In this document: piece by piece, positions 15,312-23,762 of the stretch
Numbering within the stretch: position 1 is the first letter of the stretch
Layout of the letters: every line of letters starts with the position of its first letter
DNA from: an uncultured Oscillospiraceae bacterium
GTDB lineage: Bacteria > Bacillota > Clostridia > Oscillospirales > Ruminococcaceae
DNA length: 64,000 bases
Reading direction: 5' to 3'
Assembly (NCBI GenBank): GCA_900540595.1
Contig: UQGL01000008.1
Span: forward strand, 1 to 64,000
The notes under the pieces: model-generated
Seen by the model: the letters and a program-made list of their open reading frames with translations, nothing else
Databases searched by the model: none
Told to the model about the DNA's origin: nothing
Made by a program: the position numbers and the translations under genes

Positions 15312-16093
15312 GATATTTCCTCCCCGTATTGTGTGTTCAGTGCTGCAAAGGTCTGCGGCGTCATGCTGGCGGCGGAGAGCGTCACGCTGTACCCGCTGGC
15401 GTTCGCCACGGCGTAGACCTGCGCGGTCTCACTGTAGCCTGCTGCGCCGAAATCCCGCACGGCTGTGCCCCAGTCCGGGTACTGCCAGTCGGTAAACTCG
15501 TCCAGCCCCAGCAGGGTGCAATACTGCGCCACAGCGTCATCAGCCAGCGTATCACCCTGCCCTAAATCGTTCTGATAGTTAAAATACAGCGGTGCATCGT
15601 CATCGGAAAGAATCAGCTGGATATACACATGCTCGGTGTCGGTGCCTGTGTAGATTTCTTCCGGGCGGCGCACCAGCTGCGTCAGGCCGCAGGGGGCGGT
15701 GTACAGCTCCCAGCTGCCGTAGTCCAGGCGGCAGACCGAGAGTGCAGCGGCATAGCTGTCATCGCACAGCAGCCCGGCCTCGTGCAGGGCGCGCAGCGTC
15801 CGGCGGGCGCGGGCCAGCGCACTGCCGTCCATCGTGCCCGCCGTCCAGCCGCCGTCCCAGACGCTGTTGCTGCCGAGCGGCACCTTCGTCACATGCTCGG
15901 CTGCGTAGAGGGTGCAGGCTGTGGCATTGGCCCGCCCGGCTGCCGAAAAGCGCTCCCCGTCTGTGCGGATGTGGGGCGCTGCCAGCAGTGCACGGTCCCA
16001 CAGGGCGAACACCGCCAGCGGCAGCGCCAGACTGCACAGCACCACAGCAGCGCAGCGCAGGAAGGGGCGCAGCGTATCAGCTTTGCGTGTCAT
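15308..16093 (-). CDS. Membrane-anchored extracytoplasmic protein of the kinase operon
   Basis: A 261-aa protein with one N-terminal transmembrane segment (residues 12-32) after a basic start, and a soluble outer domain without repeats. It overlaps the kinase gene by 17 bp and the next lipoprotein by 4 bp, so all three are translated together. No motif or family is recognised. Its position between a kinase and its presumed lipoprotein partner suggests a linker or co-sensor, comparable in layout to accessory proteins of cell-envelope two-component systems. Confidence 0.6.
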   Translation of the reverse strand: MTRKADTLRPFLRCAAVVLCSLALPLAVFALWDRALLAAPHIRTDGERFSAAGRANATACTLYAAEHVTKVPLGSNSVWDGGWTAGTMDGSALARARRTLRALHEAGLLCDDSYAAALSVCRLDYGSWELYTAPCGLTQLVRRPEEIYTGTDTEHVYIQLILSDDDAPLYFNYQNDLGQGDTLADDAVAQYCTLLGLDEFTDWQYPDWGTAVRDFGAAGYSETAQVYAVANASGYSVTLSAASMTPQTFAALNTQYGEEIS

Positions 16094-17522
16094 TGTCAGC
16101 CTCCCTTTCGCTCGGCAGTACCTCCGGCACGGCGATGGTCACGGTCGTGCCGACATGCTCGGTGCTGGTGATTTCCAGCTTTGCGCCGTGTGCCCCGGCA
16201 ATGCGGGCACAGAGCGCCAGCCCGATGCCGCTGCCGCCTGCGGCCCGGCTGCGGGACTTGTCCACCATGTAAAATGCCTCGGTCACGCGGGGCAGATCGG
16301 CGGCGGGTATGCCGCAGCCCGTATCTGTCACGGTGAAAACCGCCTGCCCGGCGCGGCGCTCGCACCGCAGGGTGATGGCTGCACCCTCGATGCCTTGACA
16401 GGCGCGCTGGGCATTGAGGGTCAGGTTGCGCAGCATATCCACCCACAGGCTGCGGTCTACCTGCACCACGCACCCCGCGCTGATGACACGCGGCACGGGC
16501 GTACTGCCCTGCGGCAGGCTGCGCACGGTCTGCAGCAAAAGCCCGGCATCCTGACAGGGCACCAGCTCCAGCGCCCCGGCCTGATCCAGCCCCATCAGCG
16601 CCAGCAGACTGCGGCTCAGGTTTTCCAGCCGCTGGGTCTCGTGGTAGATGTAGCCCGCTGCCTCCCGCTGGGTCTCGGTGTCATCGGGCCGGGCGCGCAT
16701 CAGGTCGGCATAGCCGAGCATCGCGGTCATCGGGGTCTTGACCTCATGTGTAAACGCCGCAATAAAGTCCTGCTGGCTCTGCGTTGTTTTTGATAATTCG
16801 TTGATCTTGCCTTCCACCGCTGCGGCCATTGCATCAAAGCTGCGGCTCAGCGCGCCGATTTCATCATCGGTCTTGACCTGAGTACGCTGGGTGTACTCCC
16901 CATCGGCAATTTTCTCGCTGGCCGTCTGCAGCGCAGTCAGCGGGCGAGTCATACGGCGGCTGAACAGCACAGCTGCCCCGCCGCCCAATACCAGCAGTGC
17001 CGCCGATGCCGCCAGCCACGCCCGCAGCTGGGCGTCACGGGTGGCGAACACCGCGCTCACATCGTAGGCGCAGAGCATATCGGCCCGCACGCCGGGCAGG
17101 TCCAGCGGCTGGGTCAGCAGCAGATACCACCGCCCGGCCGCCCGGGTCAGCTGCCAGGCGTTTTCGCCGTTCGTCAGGGCCTGCTTCAGTGCGGTGCGCG
17201 GCAGAGCCGCAGGCAGGCCGGAGTAGAGCGCATACGCACCGTCCAGCCAGAGTGCCATGCTGCTGCCCGCATCGGCGGTCTGCTCGGCATACTGCTGGGC
17301 CGCGGACGCCAAAATGTAATTTTCAAACTGTGCGCTGTCCGTGGCTTGAAGGATGATGCGTTCAAGCGCGTATTTTTCTTTGTCCTGTTGGGCCTGCAGG
17401 GCCGTGCGGGTGCTGGTCAGACTGCCGGAAAAGCTCTGCCCTGTCAGCAGCAGCCCCGCCGCGCCCAGCGCGCAGGACAGCAGCGCAATGCAGCCCAGAG
17501 ATAGCTTGGTTGCAAATTTCAT
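16077..17522 (-). CDS. HisKA-type sensor histidine kinase
   Basis: A 481-aa protein with two transmembrane segments (residues 8-28 and 166-187) around an extracytoplasmic loop of about 135 residues, a HAMP region (190-240), a HisKA domain with His259 in FTHEVKTP, and an HATPase domain with an N-box-like NLTLNAQRA, DTGCGIP and GSGIGLAL. It should autophosphorylate and act on the OmpR-type regulator encoded upstream. The gene lies 10 bp after the first lipoprotein and overlaps the membrane protein gene. The second residue of the N-box is atypical, but the ATP site is otherwise complete. Confidence 0.9.
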   Translation of the reverse strand: MKFATKLSLGCIALLSCALGAAGLLLTGQSFSGSLTSTRTALQAQQDKEKYALERIILQATDSAQFENYILASAAQQYAEQTADAGSSMALWLDGAYALYSGLPAALPRTALKQALTNGENAWQLTRAAGRWYLLLTQPLDLPGVRADMLCAYDVSAVFATRDAQLRAWLAASAALLVLGGGAAVLFSRRMTRPLTALQTASEKIADGEYTQRTQVKTDDEIGALSRSFDAMAAAVEGKINELSKTTQSQQDFIAAFTHEVKTPMTAMLGYADLMRARPDDTETQREAAGYIYHETQRLENLSRSLLALMGLDQAGALELVPCQDAGLLLQTVRSLPQGSTPVPRVISAGCVVQVDRSLWVDMLRNLTLNAQRACQGIEGAAITLRCERRAGQAVFTVTDTGCGIPAADLPRVTEAFYMVDKSRSRAAGGSGIGLALCARIAGAHGAKLEITSTEHVGTTVTIAVPEVLPSEREADNDTQS

Positions 17523-17532
17523 TGCTGTTTCC

Positions 17533-18882
17533 TCATACCAGATCGCGGCCCTGCAGCGTCACCTGCACCCAATCCTGACTGCCCGCCAGATAGTCCTCAA
17601 CCGAAATGATCCCGTACTCTCCGCGGCAGGTGGTAAAGCTGTAGGGTGCGCCGTCCGTGCCGATGTCATTTGTCGTGTAGTAGATTTCGCCGTATTTCAC
17701 AAGCAGCATCGTGTCGCTGGCCGCCACAATAAACGGGCTGCGCTCCACTGCCTGATCCTTGAGCCATGTGGTCGGCAGCGGGGTGTAGACGCCGGTCTCG
17801 GGATTCAGCAGTCCCTCGCTGTCATCGCGCACCATCACAGGAATCCAGCCGTCCAGCCTTGCGCCTTCCACGACACCGTATAATACTCCCTGCAGGTCAA
17901 GCTGTCGGGTTTGGGCTGTGCCCGCAGTCAGGTCAAATTTTGTCACCAGCCCCGATTCGTTCAGCACATAGGCCGCACCGTTGTGGACAAGCTGGACATT
18001 GCCCGCATCGCCGCTCCATGTCATGTCGGTGTCGGTCATTCCGCCCGCCGTATCCAGCAGACAGATATTTTTCGTCTGCGCGTTCCGCGCCTGCTCGTCG
18101 GCGGCCAGCCATGCGCGCAGTTCCTCATCCGTGGCGGCCTCTCCGGCCGGGTTCAAGGGCTGCTGCTGATAGCCTGCGCTGTGCTGCAAAACGATTTTGT
18201 CCTGCCAGCAGCCTAAGGCGAAATAGTCCTCGCCGTCCGGTATGCTGCGGGTAAAGAAGCACGCTGCACCGCCCTCATCCAGACGAAAAGCGGAATATTC
18301 GTCATAGCTGCGCACAAATGTATACAGTGCTGTGCCATCCGTGTACCAGACATAGGCATTGGTCAAATCAGGCAGGGCGTCGCCCTCGGCCACGCGGTGG
18401 CGGTCACTGCCGTCAAGATTGCTCACATCCAGATACGCGCCGTCACTCTCATTGTAGCGGCCATCCACAAGCCAGTAAAGCCGGTCACCCACGGGCAGCA
18501 GCATGGCTTTCGGCACGCAGCCGTTCCGGATGGCCGTCATGTAGGCCGGGCAGCTTTCATCCGTATGGCTGCAGCCGAGCTTTTTGCAGAGAATACGCTG
18601 CTCGCCCGTGGAAAAATCAATCGTTGTTGCATAGTATTGTCCGGCATCGTCAATGTTCATCGCGCTGTAGACGGCATCTTGGCCCACCGCCGCGCCCCAG
18701 GTCGTGTAAATGGGTGTAAGTGTGTCCTGCACGGCGGGTGTTTCTGTGGTGGGCTCTGCAGTCTGCGCGGGTGCGGCGGCTGTCTCGGTGGTCGTGCTTG
18801 CAGGCATATCCTGCGGCGCGGCCGTGCAGGCCGTCAGCGCCAGCGCCAGCAGACAGGCGGTCAGCCTTGCGGTGTGTTTCAT
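17533..18882 (-). CDS. Lipoprotein with C-X4-C-X-H-X4-C motif (paralogue A)
   Basis: A 449-aa lipoprotein: lipobox ending at Cys19, a Thr/Ala/Glu/Pro-rich linker to residue 57, then a beta-rich domain with Cys99, Cys104, His106 and Cys111 in the same arrangement as paralogue B, and the C-terminal YGIISVEDYLAGS block. It is the first gene after the regulator and directly precedes the kinase. It has its own upstream region with a regulator-box candidate. Two divergent copies flanking one kinase suggest paired surface sensors or a sensor/decoy pair. No annotated function is known to me. Confidence 0.75.
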   Translation of the reverse strand: MKHTARLTACLLALALTACTAAPQDMPASTTTETAAAPAQTAEPTTETPAVQDTLTPIYTTWGAAVGQDAVYSAMNIDDAGQYYATTIDFSTGEQRILCKKLGCSHTDESCPAYMTAIRNGCVPKAMLLPVGDRLYWLVDGRYNESDGAYLDVSNLDGSDRHRVAEGDALPDLTNAYVWYTDGTALYTFVRSYDEYSAFRLDEGGAACFFTRSIPDGEDYFALGCWQDKIVLQHSAGYQQQPLNPAGEAATDEELRAWLAADEQARNAQTKNICLLDTAGGMTDTDMTWSGDAGNVQLVHNGAAYVLNESGLVTKFDLTAGTAQTRQLDLQGVLYGVVEGARLDGWIPVMVRDDSEGLLNPETGVYTPLPTTWLKDQAVERSPFIVAASDTMLLVKYGEIYYTTNDIGTDGAPYSFTTCRGEYGIISVEDYLAGSQDWVQVTLQGRDLV

Positions 18883-18941
18883 CGTGGTTATCCCCCTTTG
18901 TTTGTTGTACCCCCAGCATAGTGCAGAATTGTTTCCGGTTG

Positions 18942-18956
18942 GTTACAGCTTCGTCA
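18942..18956. promoter_or_regulatory. Shared regulator box upstream of lipoprotein A
   Basis: GTTACAGCTTCGTCA here and GTTACAGCTTGGTGA at 19671-19685 upstream of the regulator gene agree in 13 of 15 positions. Their occurrence in the two promoters of one signalling locus, and nowhere else noticed, marks them as likely binding sites of the OmpR-type regulator. Confidence 0.6.
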
Positions 18957-18971
18957 CGGGCGGGTTACATT

Positions 18972-19631
18972 TTATTCCTTTTCCAGCATATACCCGATCT
19001 GCCGCACGCTGTGCAGACGGTCGCCAAGGTTCAGCTTGCGGCGCAGGCGGGCAATGTGGGTGTCAAGCGTGCGGGTGTCACAGCCCGTGCCGTCATCGCC
19101 CCAGACGGTTTCGTACAGGTAATCCCGGTACAGCGCCCGGCCCCGGTTGCGCAAAAATAACAGAAGTAAGTCATATTCCTTGCGGGTCAGGTGCATTTCC
19201 TCCTCACCGCGCAGCACGCGGCAGGCTGCAGCGTCCACCGTATACTCCCACATCGTGTAGACAGCGGTGCTGCGCCCGGCGCGCCGCAGCACGCTTTCCA
19301 CCCGGGCCACAAGCTCGGTAGGGGCAAACGGCTTGACGATGTAATCATCTGCGCCGCTGTTCAGCCCGCGCACCCGCTCGGCCACAGCGTCCTTCGCCGT
19401 GATGAAGATGCAGGGCGTGCCCGTGGGCCGTAGGTACGCCAACAGATCGTACCCGTCCAGATGGGGCATCATCACATCGAGCAGCACGAGATCGTAGCTG
19501 TTCTTTTCCAGAAGATCTGCCGCCGCGCGGCTGTCGGTCACGGCTTGGCAGCGGTAGCCCGCTTCCGTCAGGATGCGCCGCACCAGCATGGCAATGGCGG
19601 CTTCATCGTCCACAATCAAAATCGGATTCAT
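18972..19631 (-). CDS. OmpR-family response regulator
   Basis: A 219-aa regulator: a receiver with Asp8/Asp9, phospho-acceptor Asp52 (LLDVMMPHLDG) and Lys in YIVKPF, then a winged-helix domain (about 125-219) with the recognition region DTRTLDTHIARLRRKL. It should pair with the kinase at 16077-17522, although two genes lie in between. The start at 19631 follows GGGAGG; the open frame upstream reaches into the promoter and was discarded. The GTTACAGCTT box at 19671 suggests autoregulation. Confidence 0.92.
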   Translation of the reverse strand: MNPILIVDDEAAIAMLVRRILTEAGYRCQAVTDSRAAADLLEKNSYDLVLLDVMMPHLDGYDLLAYLRPTGTPCIFITAKDAVAERVRGLNSGADDYIVKPFAPTELVARVESVLRRAGRSTAVYTMWEYTVDAAACRVLRGEEEMHLTRKEYDLLLLFLRNRGRALYRDYLYETVWGDDGTGCDTRTLDTHIARLRRKLNLGDRLHSVRQIGYMLEKE

Positions 19632-19670
19632 ATTGCAATCCTCCCTTATACCCCCATTGTACAACAAAAT

Positions 19671-19685
19671 GTTACAGCTTGGTGA
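19671..19685. promoter_or_regulatory. Shared regulator box upstream of the OmpR-type regulator
   Basis: Second copy of the GTTACAGCTT-N-GT-N-A box. A TACAAT -10 candidate lies on the minus strand between it and the start codon. Confidence 0.55.
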
Positions 19686-19750
19686 ACTTTTGGCCAAAAT
19701 TTGCAGCCCCGCTTTGCAAATCACTCCGCGCAGATCATTTTGCCCTTACA

Positions 19751-19803
19751 AAAAGCTCCATTCCCTTATTTGCGGTGCAAATCTAAGGGAATGGAGCTTT
19801 TTA
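19751..19803. terminator. Strong bidirectional terminator hairpin
   Basis: Perfect 18-bp arms AAAAGCTCCATTCCCTTA (19751-19768) and its reverse complement (19784-19801), with A and T tracts on the two sides. It ends the decayed minus-strand gene at 19840 and insulates the regulator promoter. Confidence 0.85.
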
Positions 19804-19839
19804 TTTTCAGACTGTCTGCAAAGTGATTTTTCTCTCTCC

Positions 19840-20145
19840 TCAAGCGTGCAGCCTGCGGATCAGTTTAAATGCCACTTCATGTTCCAGCACAAGCGGCTTA
19901 TCAATGGCGAAGAATACCAGCCCGCTGGTGGTGGCAGTCACCGGGGCCACGACCTCCGCTGTGGCAGGTATACTTCACCACACCGACCCGGCTCAGATAC
20001 CGCAGTACAGCACTCACCGCCTGCGTTGCGCTTTCCTCGTCTACATTTGTCGTCTCTCTGGTATAGATGCTGAACGCATTGGACTCCCAGCTCTGCCCAT
20101 TATATTTAAACCAAACCTTTAAAAACTCAGCCGTTTTTGACTGAC
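19840..20145 (-). pseudogene. Frameshifted 3' remnant of an unknown protein
   Basis: The minus strand reads as two overlapping frames. The upstream part includes SWESNAFSIYTRETTNV and AVSAVLRYLSRVGVVKYT; the downstream part includes EVVAPVTATTSGLVFFAIDK and ends IRRLHA at the stop at 19840. One frame change near 19955-19970 would join them. No start with a ribosome site is seen. The family is not recognised. Confidence 0.5.
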
Positions 20146-20158
20146 GCGGCGCTTAGCT

Positions 20159-20187
20159 TTGCATTCCGGCAGGATTGCTGGTATAAT
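20159..20187 (+). promoter_or_regulatory. Promoter of the U32-like gene
   Basis: TTGCAT (20159-20164), a 17-bp spacer and TATAAT (20182-20187), 49 bp before the start codon. Confidence 0.8.
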
Positions 20188-20235
20188 AAATATATCCCAT
20201 CAAGCCGCCTGTGCGGCTAAAGAAAGGTCTCCGCT

Positions 20236-21147
20236 ATGGAAACATCCCCTCAGGGCACAGCCCTGTTTCATCTGCCCGGTCTGTTTGAATTTTATGACTT
20301 GTATGCGGCGTTTTTGCCGCTTTACCGTGCGCATAGGGAATATTTTTACGACTGGTGCGCCATCGGCTCAATCTACGGCGCACCGTCTGACTGCTTATGG
20401 GCGGGCGGCCGGGTCGAGTACAGTGACCGCACCCCGCGCGAGGTGCTGGCGCTGACGCAGGAGTACGGCATCTCGGCGCGGCTGACCCTCAGCAATTCAT
20501 TGCTGCGCCCGGAACATCTCACAGACCCGGACTGTAATGCGCTCTGCAGGCTGTTTCAGGAACAAAGTAACCCCCAAAACGGCGCCATTGTTCATGCTGA
20601 ACTGCTGACGAAGTACCTGAAAAAGAACTATCCATCGCTGTATCTTGTCTCCTCGACCACAAAAGTGCTGACAGACTTCAACGATCTGCGGCGGGAGCTG
20701 GCGCGGCCGGAGTTTCGCTATGTTGTGCCGGATTTCCGGCTGAACCGGGCGTTTGACAAGCTTGCAGCGCTGCCCCAATCCCAGAAGGACAAGGTGGAGT
20801 TTCTCTGCAATGAATGCTGCTGGTTCGGATGCACGGAACGCAGGGCCTGCTATGAGGCCGTCAGCCGCAAAAATCTGGGTCTGCCCGGCCCGGAGCATCA
20901 CTGCAGCGCCCCCGGCGCAGCAGGCGGGTATCGCTTCTCCCGGGCGATGGCAAACCCCGGCTTTATCGGCATCGAGGATATTCGGGATACCTACCTGCCG
21001 ATGGGCTTCACCCAATTCAAGATCGAGGGGCGCGGCCTTGGCAGTGCGCTGATTCTTGAATTTTTGCTCCACTACCTGACTAAGCCGGAATATCAGATGG
21101 CTGTCCGTGAAGAGCTCTATCTGGACAATATGCTGGACCTTTTCTGA
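20236..21147 (+). CDS. Peptidase-U32-like (UbiU/V-related) hypothetical protein
   Basis: A 303-aa soluble protein. The block FTQFKIEGRGLG (residues near 255) resembles the KIEGR signature of the U32 family. A cysteine cluster CNECCWFGCTERRAC (near 192-206) and a later HHCSAP could hold an iron-sulfur cluster, as in U32 relatives that serve in ubiquinone or RNA hydroxylation. The overall length and predicted TIM-barrel fit the family, but the classical U32 protease signature is incomplete. It has its own promoter and stands alone. The biochemical role is unknown. Confidence 0.5.
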   Translation: METSPQGTALFHLPGLFEFYDLYAAFLPLYRAHREYFYDWCAIGSIYGAPSDCLWAGGRVEYSDRTPREVLALTQEYGISARLTLSNSLLRPEHLTDPDCNALCRLFQEQSNPQNGAIVHAELLTKYLKKNYPSLYLVSSTTKVLTDFNDLRRELARPEFRYVVPDFRLNRAFDKLAALPQSQKDKVEFLCNECCWFGCTERRACYEAVSRKNLGLPGPEHHCSAPGAAGGYRFSRAMANPGFIGIEDIRDTYLPMGFTQFKIEGRGLGSALILEFLLHYLTKPEYQMAVREELYLDNMLDLF

Positions 21148-21176
21148 CCGGTTTGTGCTGAACCGTGGGAAGCTGT

Positions 21177-21205
21177 TTGCATTTTTCTCCGATTTGCGGT
21201 ATAAT
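21177..21205 (+). promoter_or_regulatory. Promoter of the 71-aa gene
   Basis: TTGCAT (21177-21182), a 17-bp spacer and TATAAT (21200-21205). It shows the same -35/-10 pair and spacing as the promoter at 20159. Confidence 0.8.
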
Positions 21206-21236
21206 GACAAAAACCAACAAAAAGCAGGAGACCGCC

Positions 21237-21452
21237 ATGAACAAACTACTACTCATCAGCGCTATGCAATATGACTTTCACACGCTTTTAAAGGTGGCGG
21301 ACATCTGTGGCTTTACCGGGGAAATCGGCTTTCATGATGCCGAAGACGGCTATCTGCTCACCTTCCCCGACAACGATGGCCACGCCGACCGCCGCATTGC
21401 GGAGTATCGCAGCCGCCTTCGTGACCTTGAACATAATATCTGGAACCGCTGA
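21237..21452 (+). CDS. Small hypothetical protein (71 aa)
   Basis: The start at 21237 follows CAGGAG at good spacing. An in-frame extension upstream would overlap the promoter and was discarded. The product is soluble, with an acidic centre (FHDAEDGYLLTFPDNDGHAD) and a basic helical C-terminus. It is flanked by a clear promoter and a clear terminator, so it is a genuine mono-cistronic small gene. The family is not recognised. Confidence 0.65.
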   Translation: MNKLLLISAMQYDFHTLLKVADICGFTGEIGFHDAEDGYLLTFPDNDGHADRRIAEYRSRLRDLEHNIWNR

Positions 21453-21475
21453 AAGCGTATCCTGCCATTTTTATC

Positions 21476-21511
21476 TCTGCCAAGTGCGCCCTGCTCTTGG
21501 CAGATTTTTTT
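21476..21511 (+). terminator. Rho-independent terminator of the 71-aa gene
   Basis: 9-bp stem TCTGCCAAG / CTTGGCAGA followed by seven T. Confidence 0.85.
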
Positions 21512-21521
21512 GTGCCGTATG

Positions 21522-22301
21522 TTACCCCAGCGCCACATCCAGCACCATCATCACACTGAAGCCAACGGCAAAGAATACTGTGCCGAGGTTAGAGTGCCGT
21601 CCCTGCGACATTTCGGGGATCAGCTCCTCCACCACGACATAGAGCATCGCACCCGCCGCAAAGCTCAAGAGATAAGGCAGTGCCGGAATCACAAGCTGTG
21701 CGGCCAGAATCGTCACCACCGCGCCGATTGGCTCAACCACGCCCGAAAGCACACCGCCTGCAAAGGCCTTGCCCTTGCTCTCCCCTTCGGCGCGCAGGGG
21801 CATCGAGATGATAGCGCCCTCCGGAAAATTCTGTATGGCTATGCCGAGGGACAGGGCCAGCGCGCTCGCCGCGGTGATCTGCGCGCTGCCTGCGAGAAAG
21901 CCAGCGTACATCACACCGACTGCCATGCCCTCCGGGATATTGTGCAGGGTCACCGCCAGCACCATCATTGTAGTACGGCCCAGCCTGCTTTTTGGCCCCT
22001 CTGCCTCCTCACTGCCGACATGCAGGTGGGGTATCAGATGATCCAGTGCAAGCAAAAACAGCACGCCGAACCAAAATCCCGCAAATGCCGGGAAAAAGGC
22101 AAACCGCCCCAACTTCTCCGACTGTTCGATGGCCGGGATCAGCAGACTCCAGACCGATGCCGCTACCATCACACCGGCGGCAAAGCCCGCAAGTGAACGC
22201 TGCACCAGATCACCCAATGCGCGCTGCATAAAAAATACGCACGCTGCGCCCAGCGATGTACCCAAAAAGGGAATCAGAATCCCCCAAAAAGTTTCTGTCA
22301 A
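21522..22301 (-). CDS. ZIP-family divalent metal transporter
   Basis: A 259-aa protein with eight membrane segments. The two metal-site helices carry LHNIPEGMAVG (near residue 118) and QNFPEGAIIS (near 157), the ZIP hallmark, and a His-rich region DHLIPHLHVGSEE lies between helices 3 and 4. It most likely imports zinc, possibly iron or manganese, and resembles the ZupT/GufA branch. A single gene with no metal regulator next to it. Confidence 0.92.
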   Translation of the reverse strand: MTETFWGILIPFLGTSLGAACVFFMQRALGDLVQRSLAGFAAGVMVAASVWSLLIPAIEQSEKLGRFAFFPAFAGFWFGVLFLLALDHLIPHLHVGSEEAEGPKSRLGRTTMMVLAVTLHNIPEGMAVGVMYAGFLAGSAQITAASALALSLGIAIQNFPEGAIISMPLRAEGESKGKAFAGGVLSGVVEPIGAVVTILAAQLVIPALPYLLSFAAGAMLYVVVEELIPEMSQGRHSNLGTVFFAVGFSVMMVLDVALG

Positions 22302-22346
22302 TGAAGCCGCCTCCTTTTATGGTATATACACAAAAACACAGGTACT

Positions 22347-23123
22347 TTATACCCCCTGTTCAGTGATGCTTTTGACAAGCTGCGCCCATTTGTAAGGGTA
22401 ACAGGCCAGCAGCTCCTCATGCTGCAGATCCTGCTCATGAATTACGGGGTGAGCAAAATGCTGCTGATAACGCGCGCGATACTTCGCTCCCATTTTCAGC
22501 GCGTAGAAAATATGAATCTCCGTACCGGGAACATCAATTCCCTCCGGCAAGGGCGTGATCAGGTCGGAATAAAATTGGTTTTTACAGCTTTGCATTGTCA
22601 CATAGGGGCGTGCAGCACCGAACATCGCCATAAAAGCGCGGACATAGTCCCCCTTCTCCGCGGAGCACTTTTCTAATCGCTTCTGCAGAAAGCGACTCTT
22701 GAACTGTCCGTCCCGAATCAGCGGATAAATCAGCGGCAGGAGAAGATTCGTTTGTAATTTGGCCGCGAGCTTGGAGCATTGGTCAAGGTCGGAGCTTCCC
22801 AGAATACCGTAGTCCATATGTATGCTTTTCCGTGCTGCCAGCAGTCCCACAAAAGAGCCGCCCAGAGAGCAGCCGTAGGCGGCCCGTATATGCCCGCCGC
22901 AGTTTTTCAGGATGTAGGCTTCGATTTTTTCGGTTTCTGCAAGCATTGTCGGGAATTCGGTACCTTCTGTTTCGTCAAAGCCATCATAGCTGACGCAAAG
23001 TACGCGAAAATCCCGCTGCAGCAGAGGGATCACTTGGCCAAAGTTGCTTTTCCAGTGGCAGCAGGTGCCGGGCAGCAGCAAAATGACCGGAGCGGTATCC
23101 GCCCCAAATTCATAAACCTTCAT
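22347..23123 (-). CDS. Alpha/beta hydrolase
   Basis: A 258-aa hydrolase with oxyanion region LLLPGTCCHWKSNF, a second strand VLCVSYDGFDETEG and nucleophile elbow AYGCSLGGSF (Ser near 93). The acid and His are less clear (His candidates in FAHPVIHEQDLQHEE). The ATG at 23123 follows GGGAG by 8 nt. It overlaps the methyltransferase stop by 14 bp and is the last gene of a three-gene unit with two methyltransferases. The substrate is unknown. Confidence 0.75.
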   Translation of the reverse strand: MKVYEFGADTAPVILLLPGTCCHWKSNFGQVIPLLQRDFRVLCVSYDGFDETEGTEFPTMLAETEKIEAYILKNCGGHIRAAYGCSLGGSFVGLLAARKSIHMDYGILGSSDLDQCSKLAAKLQTNLLLPLIYPLIRDGQFKSRFLQKRLEKCSAEKGDYVRAFMAMFGAARPYVTMQSCKNQFYSDLITPLPEGIDVPGTEIHIFYALKMGAKYRARYQQHFAHPVIHEQDLQHEELLACYPYKWAQLVKSITEQGV

Positions 23124-23760
23124 TCTCCTGTCTCCCGCAGCCACAGTCACTTCGCTTTACGGCGGTCAAACACAGCCAGCCTGTTTTGCTTTTGTGTACC
23201 GCAATGTCACAAAAGCCCGCTTGCTCAAGATATGCTTTCAGCTCAGTATCCTTGTAGATGGTCATGCCATCAATGATTTCTGTCCATTTTTTGTCTTTGT
23301 CCGTGTCGCCGTTGACTTCATTGCAGATGAGAAAAGTGCCGCCCGGCTTCAAAACCCGCCAAACCTCCCGGAAGCATTTTGCAAGGTCCGGCCAGAAATA
23401 GACGGTTTCAAACGCTGTGACTGCATCGAACCAATCGCTGGCAAAAATGATGCGCTGCACGCTGCCCTGCCAGATGACACAGCGATCCGTTTGGATCGCC
23501 GCTGCATTGAGACGGCGGGATTTTTCGACGCTGACAGCAGAGTAATCCACGCCCTTTACGATGCCGCGCGGACACCTTTTCAGCAGCCGTTTGATATTCG
23601 CTCCGCCGCCGCAGCCGCAGTCCAGCACCTTTGCGTCCGGCGCAAGATGCAGAAAGTGAAGCCCCCACAGCGCCACGGGGGTGTGGGCAAGGTTCATCAT
23701 GGTGACCATCAGCCTGCCGCCAAAGCCTTTGGGGTCTCTTGTATTTTCAAAAAATGACAT
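23110..23760 (-). CDS. Class I SAM-dependent methyltransferase
   Basis: A 216-aa protein of the Rossmann methyltransferase fold: motif I VLDCGCGGGANIKRL (residues near 47-61), the acidic residue in GVDYS, FDAVTAFETVYFW for motif IV, and LKPGGTFLICNEVNG for motif V. It resembles UbiE/SmtA-type small-molecule methyltransferases. The gene sits 2 bp after a second methyltransferase and overlaps the hydrolase, so the three enzymes probably act on related substrates. Confidence 0.85.
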   Translation of the reverse strand: MSFFENTRDPKGFGGRLMVTMMNLAHTPVALWGLHFLHLAPDAKVLDCGCGGGANIKRLLKRCPRGIVKGVDYSAVSVEKSRRLNAAAIQTDRCVIWQGSVQRIIFASDWFDAVTAFETVYFWPDLAKCFREVWRVLKPGGTFLICNEVNGDTDKDKKWTEIIDGMTIYKDTELKAYLEQAGFCDIAVHKSKTGWLCLTAVKRSDCGCGRQENEGL

Positions 23761-23762
23761 TG

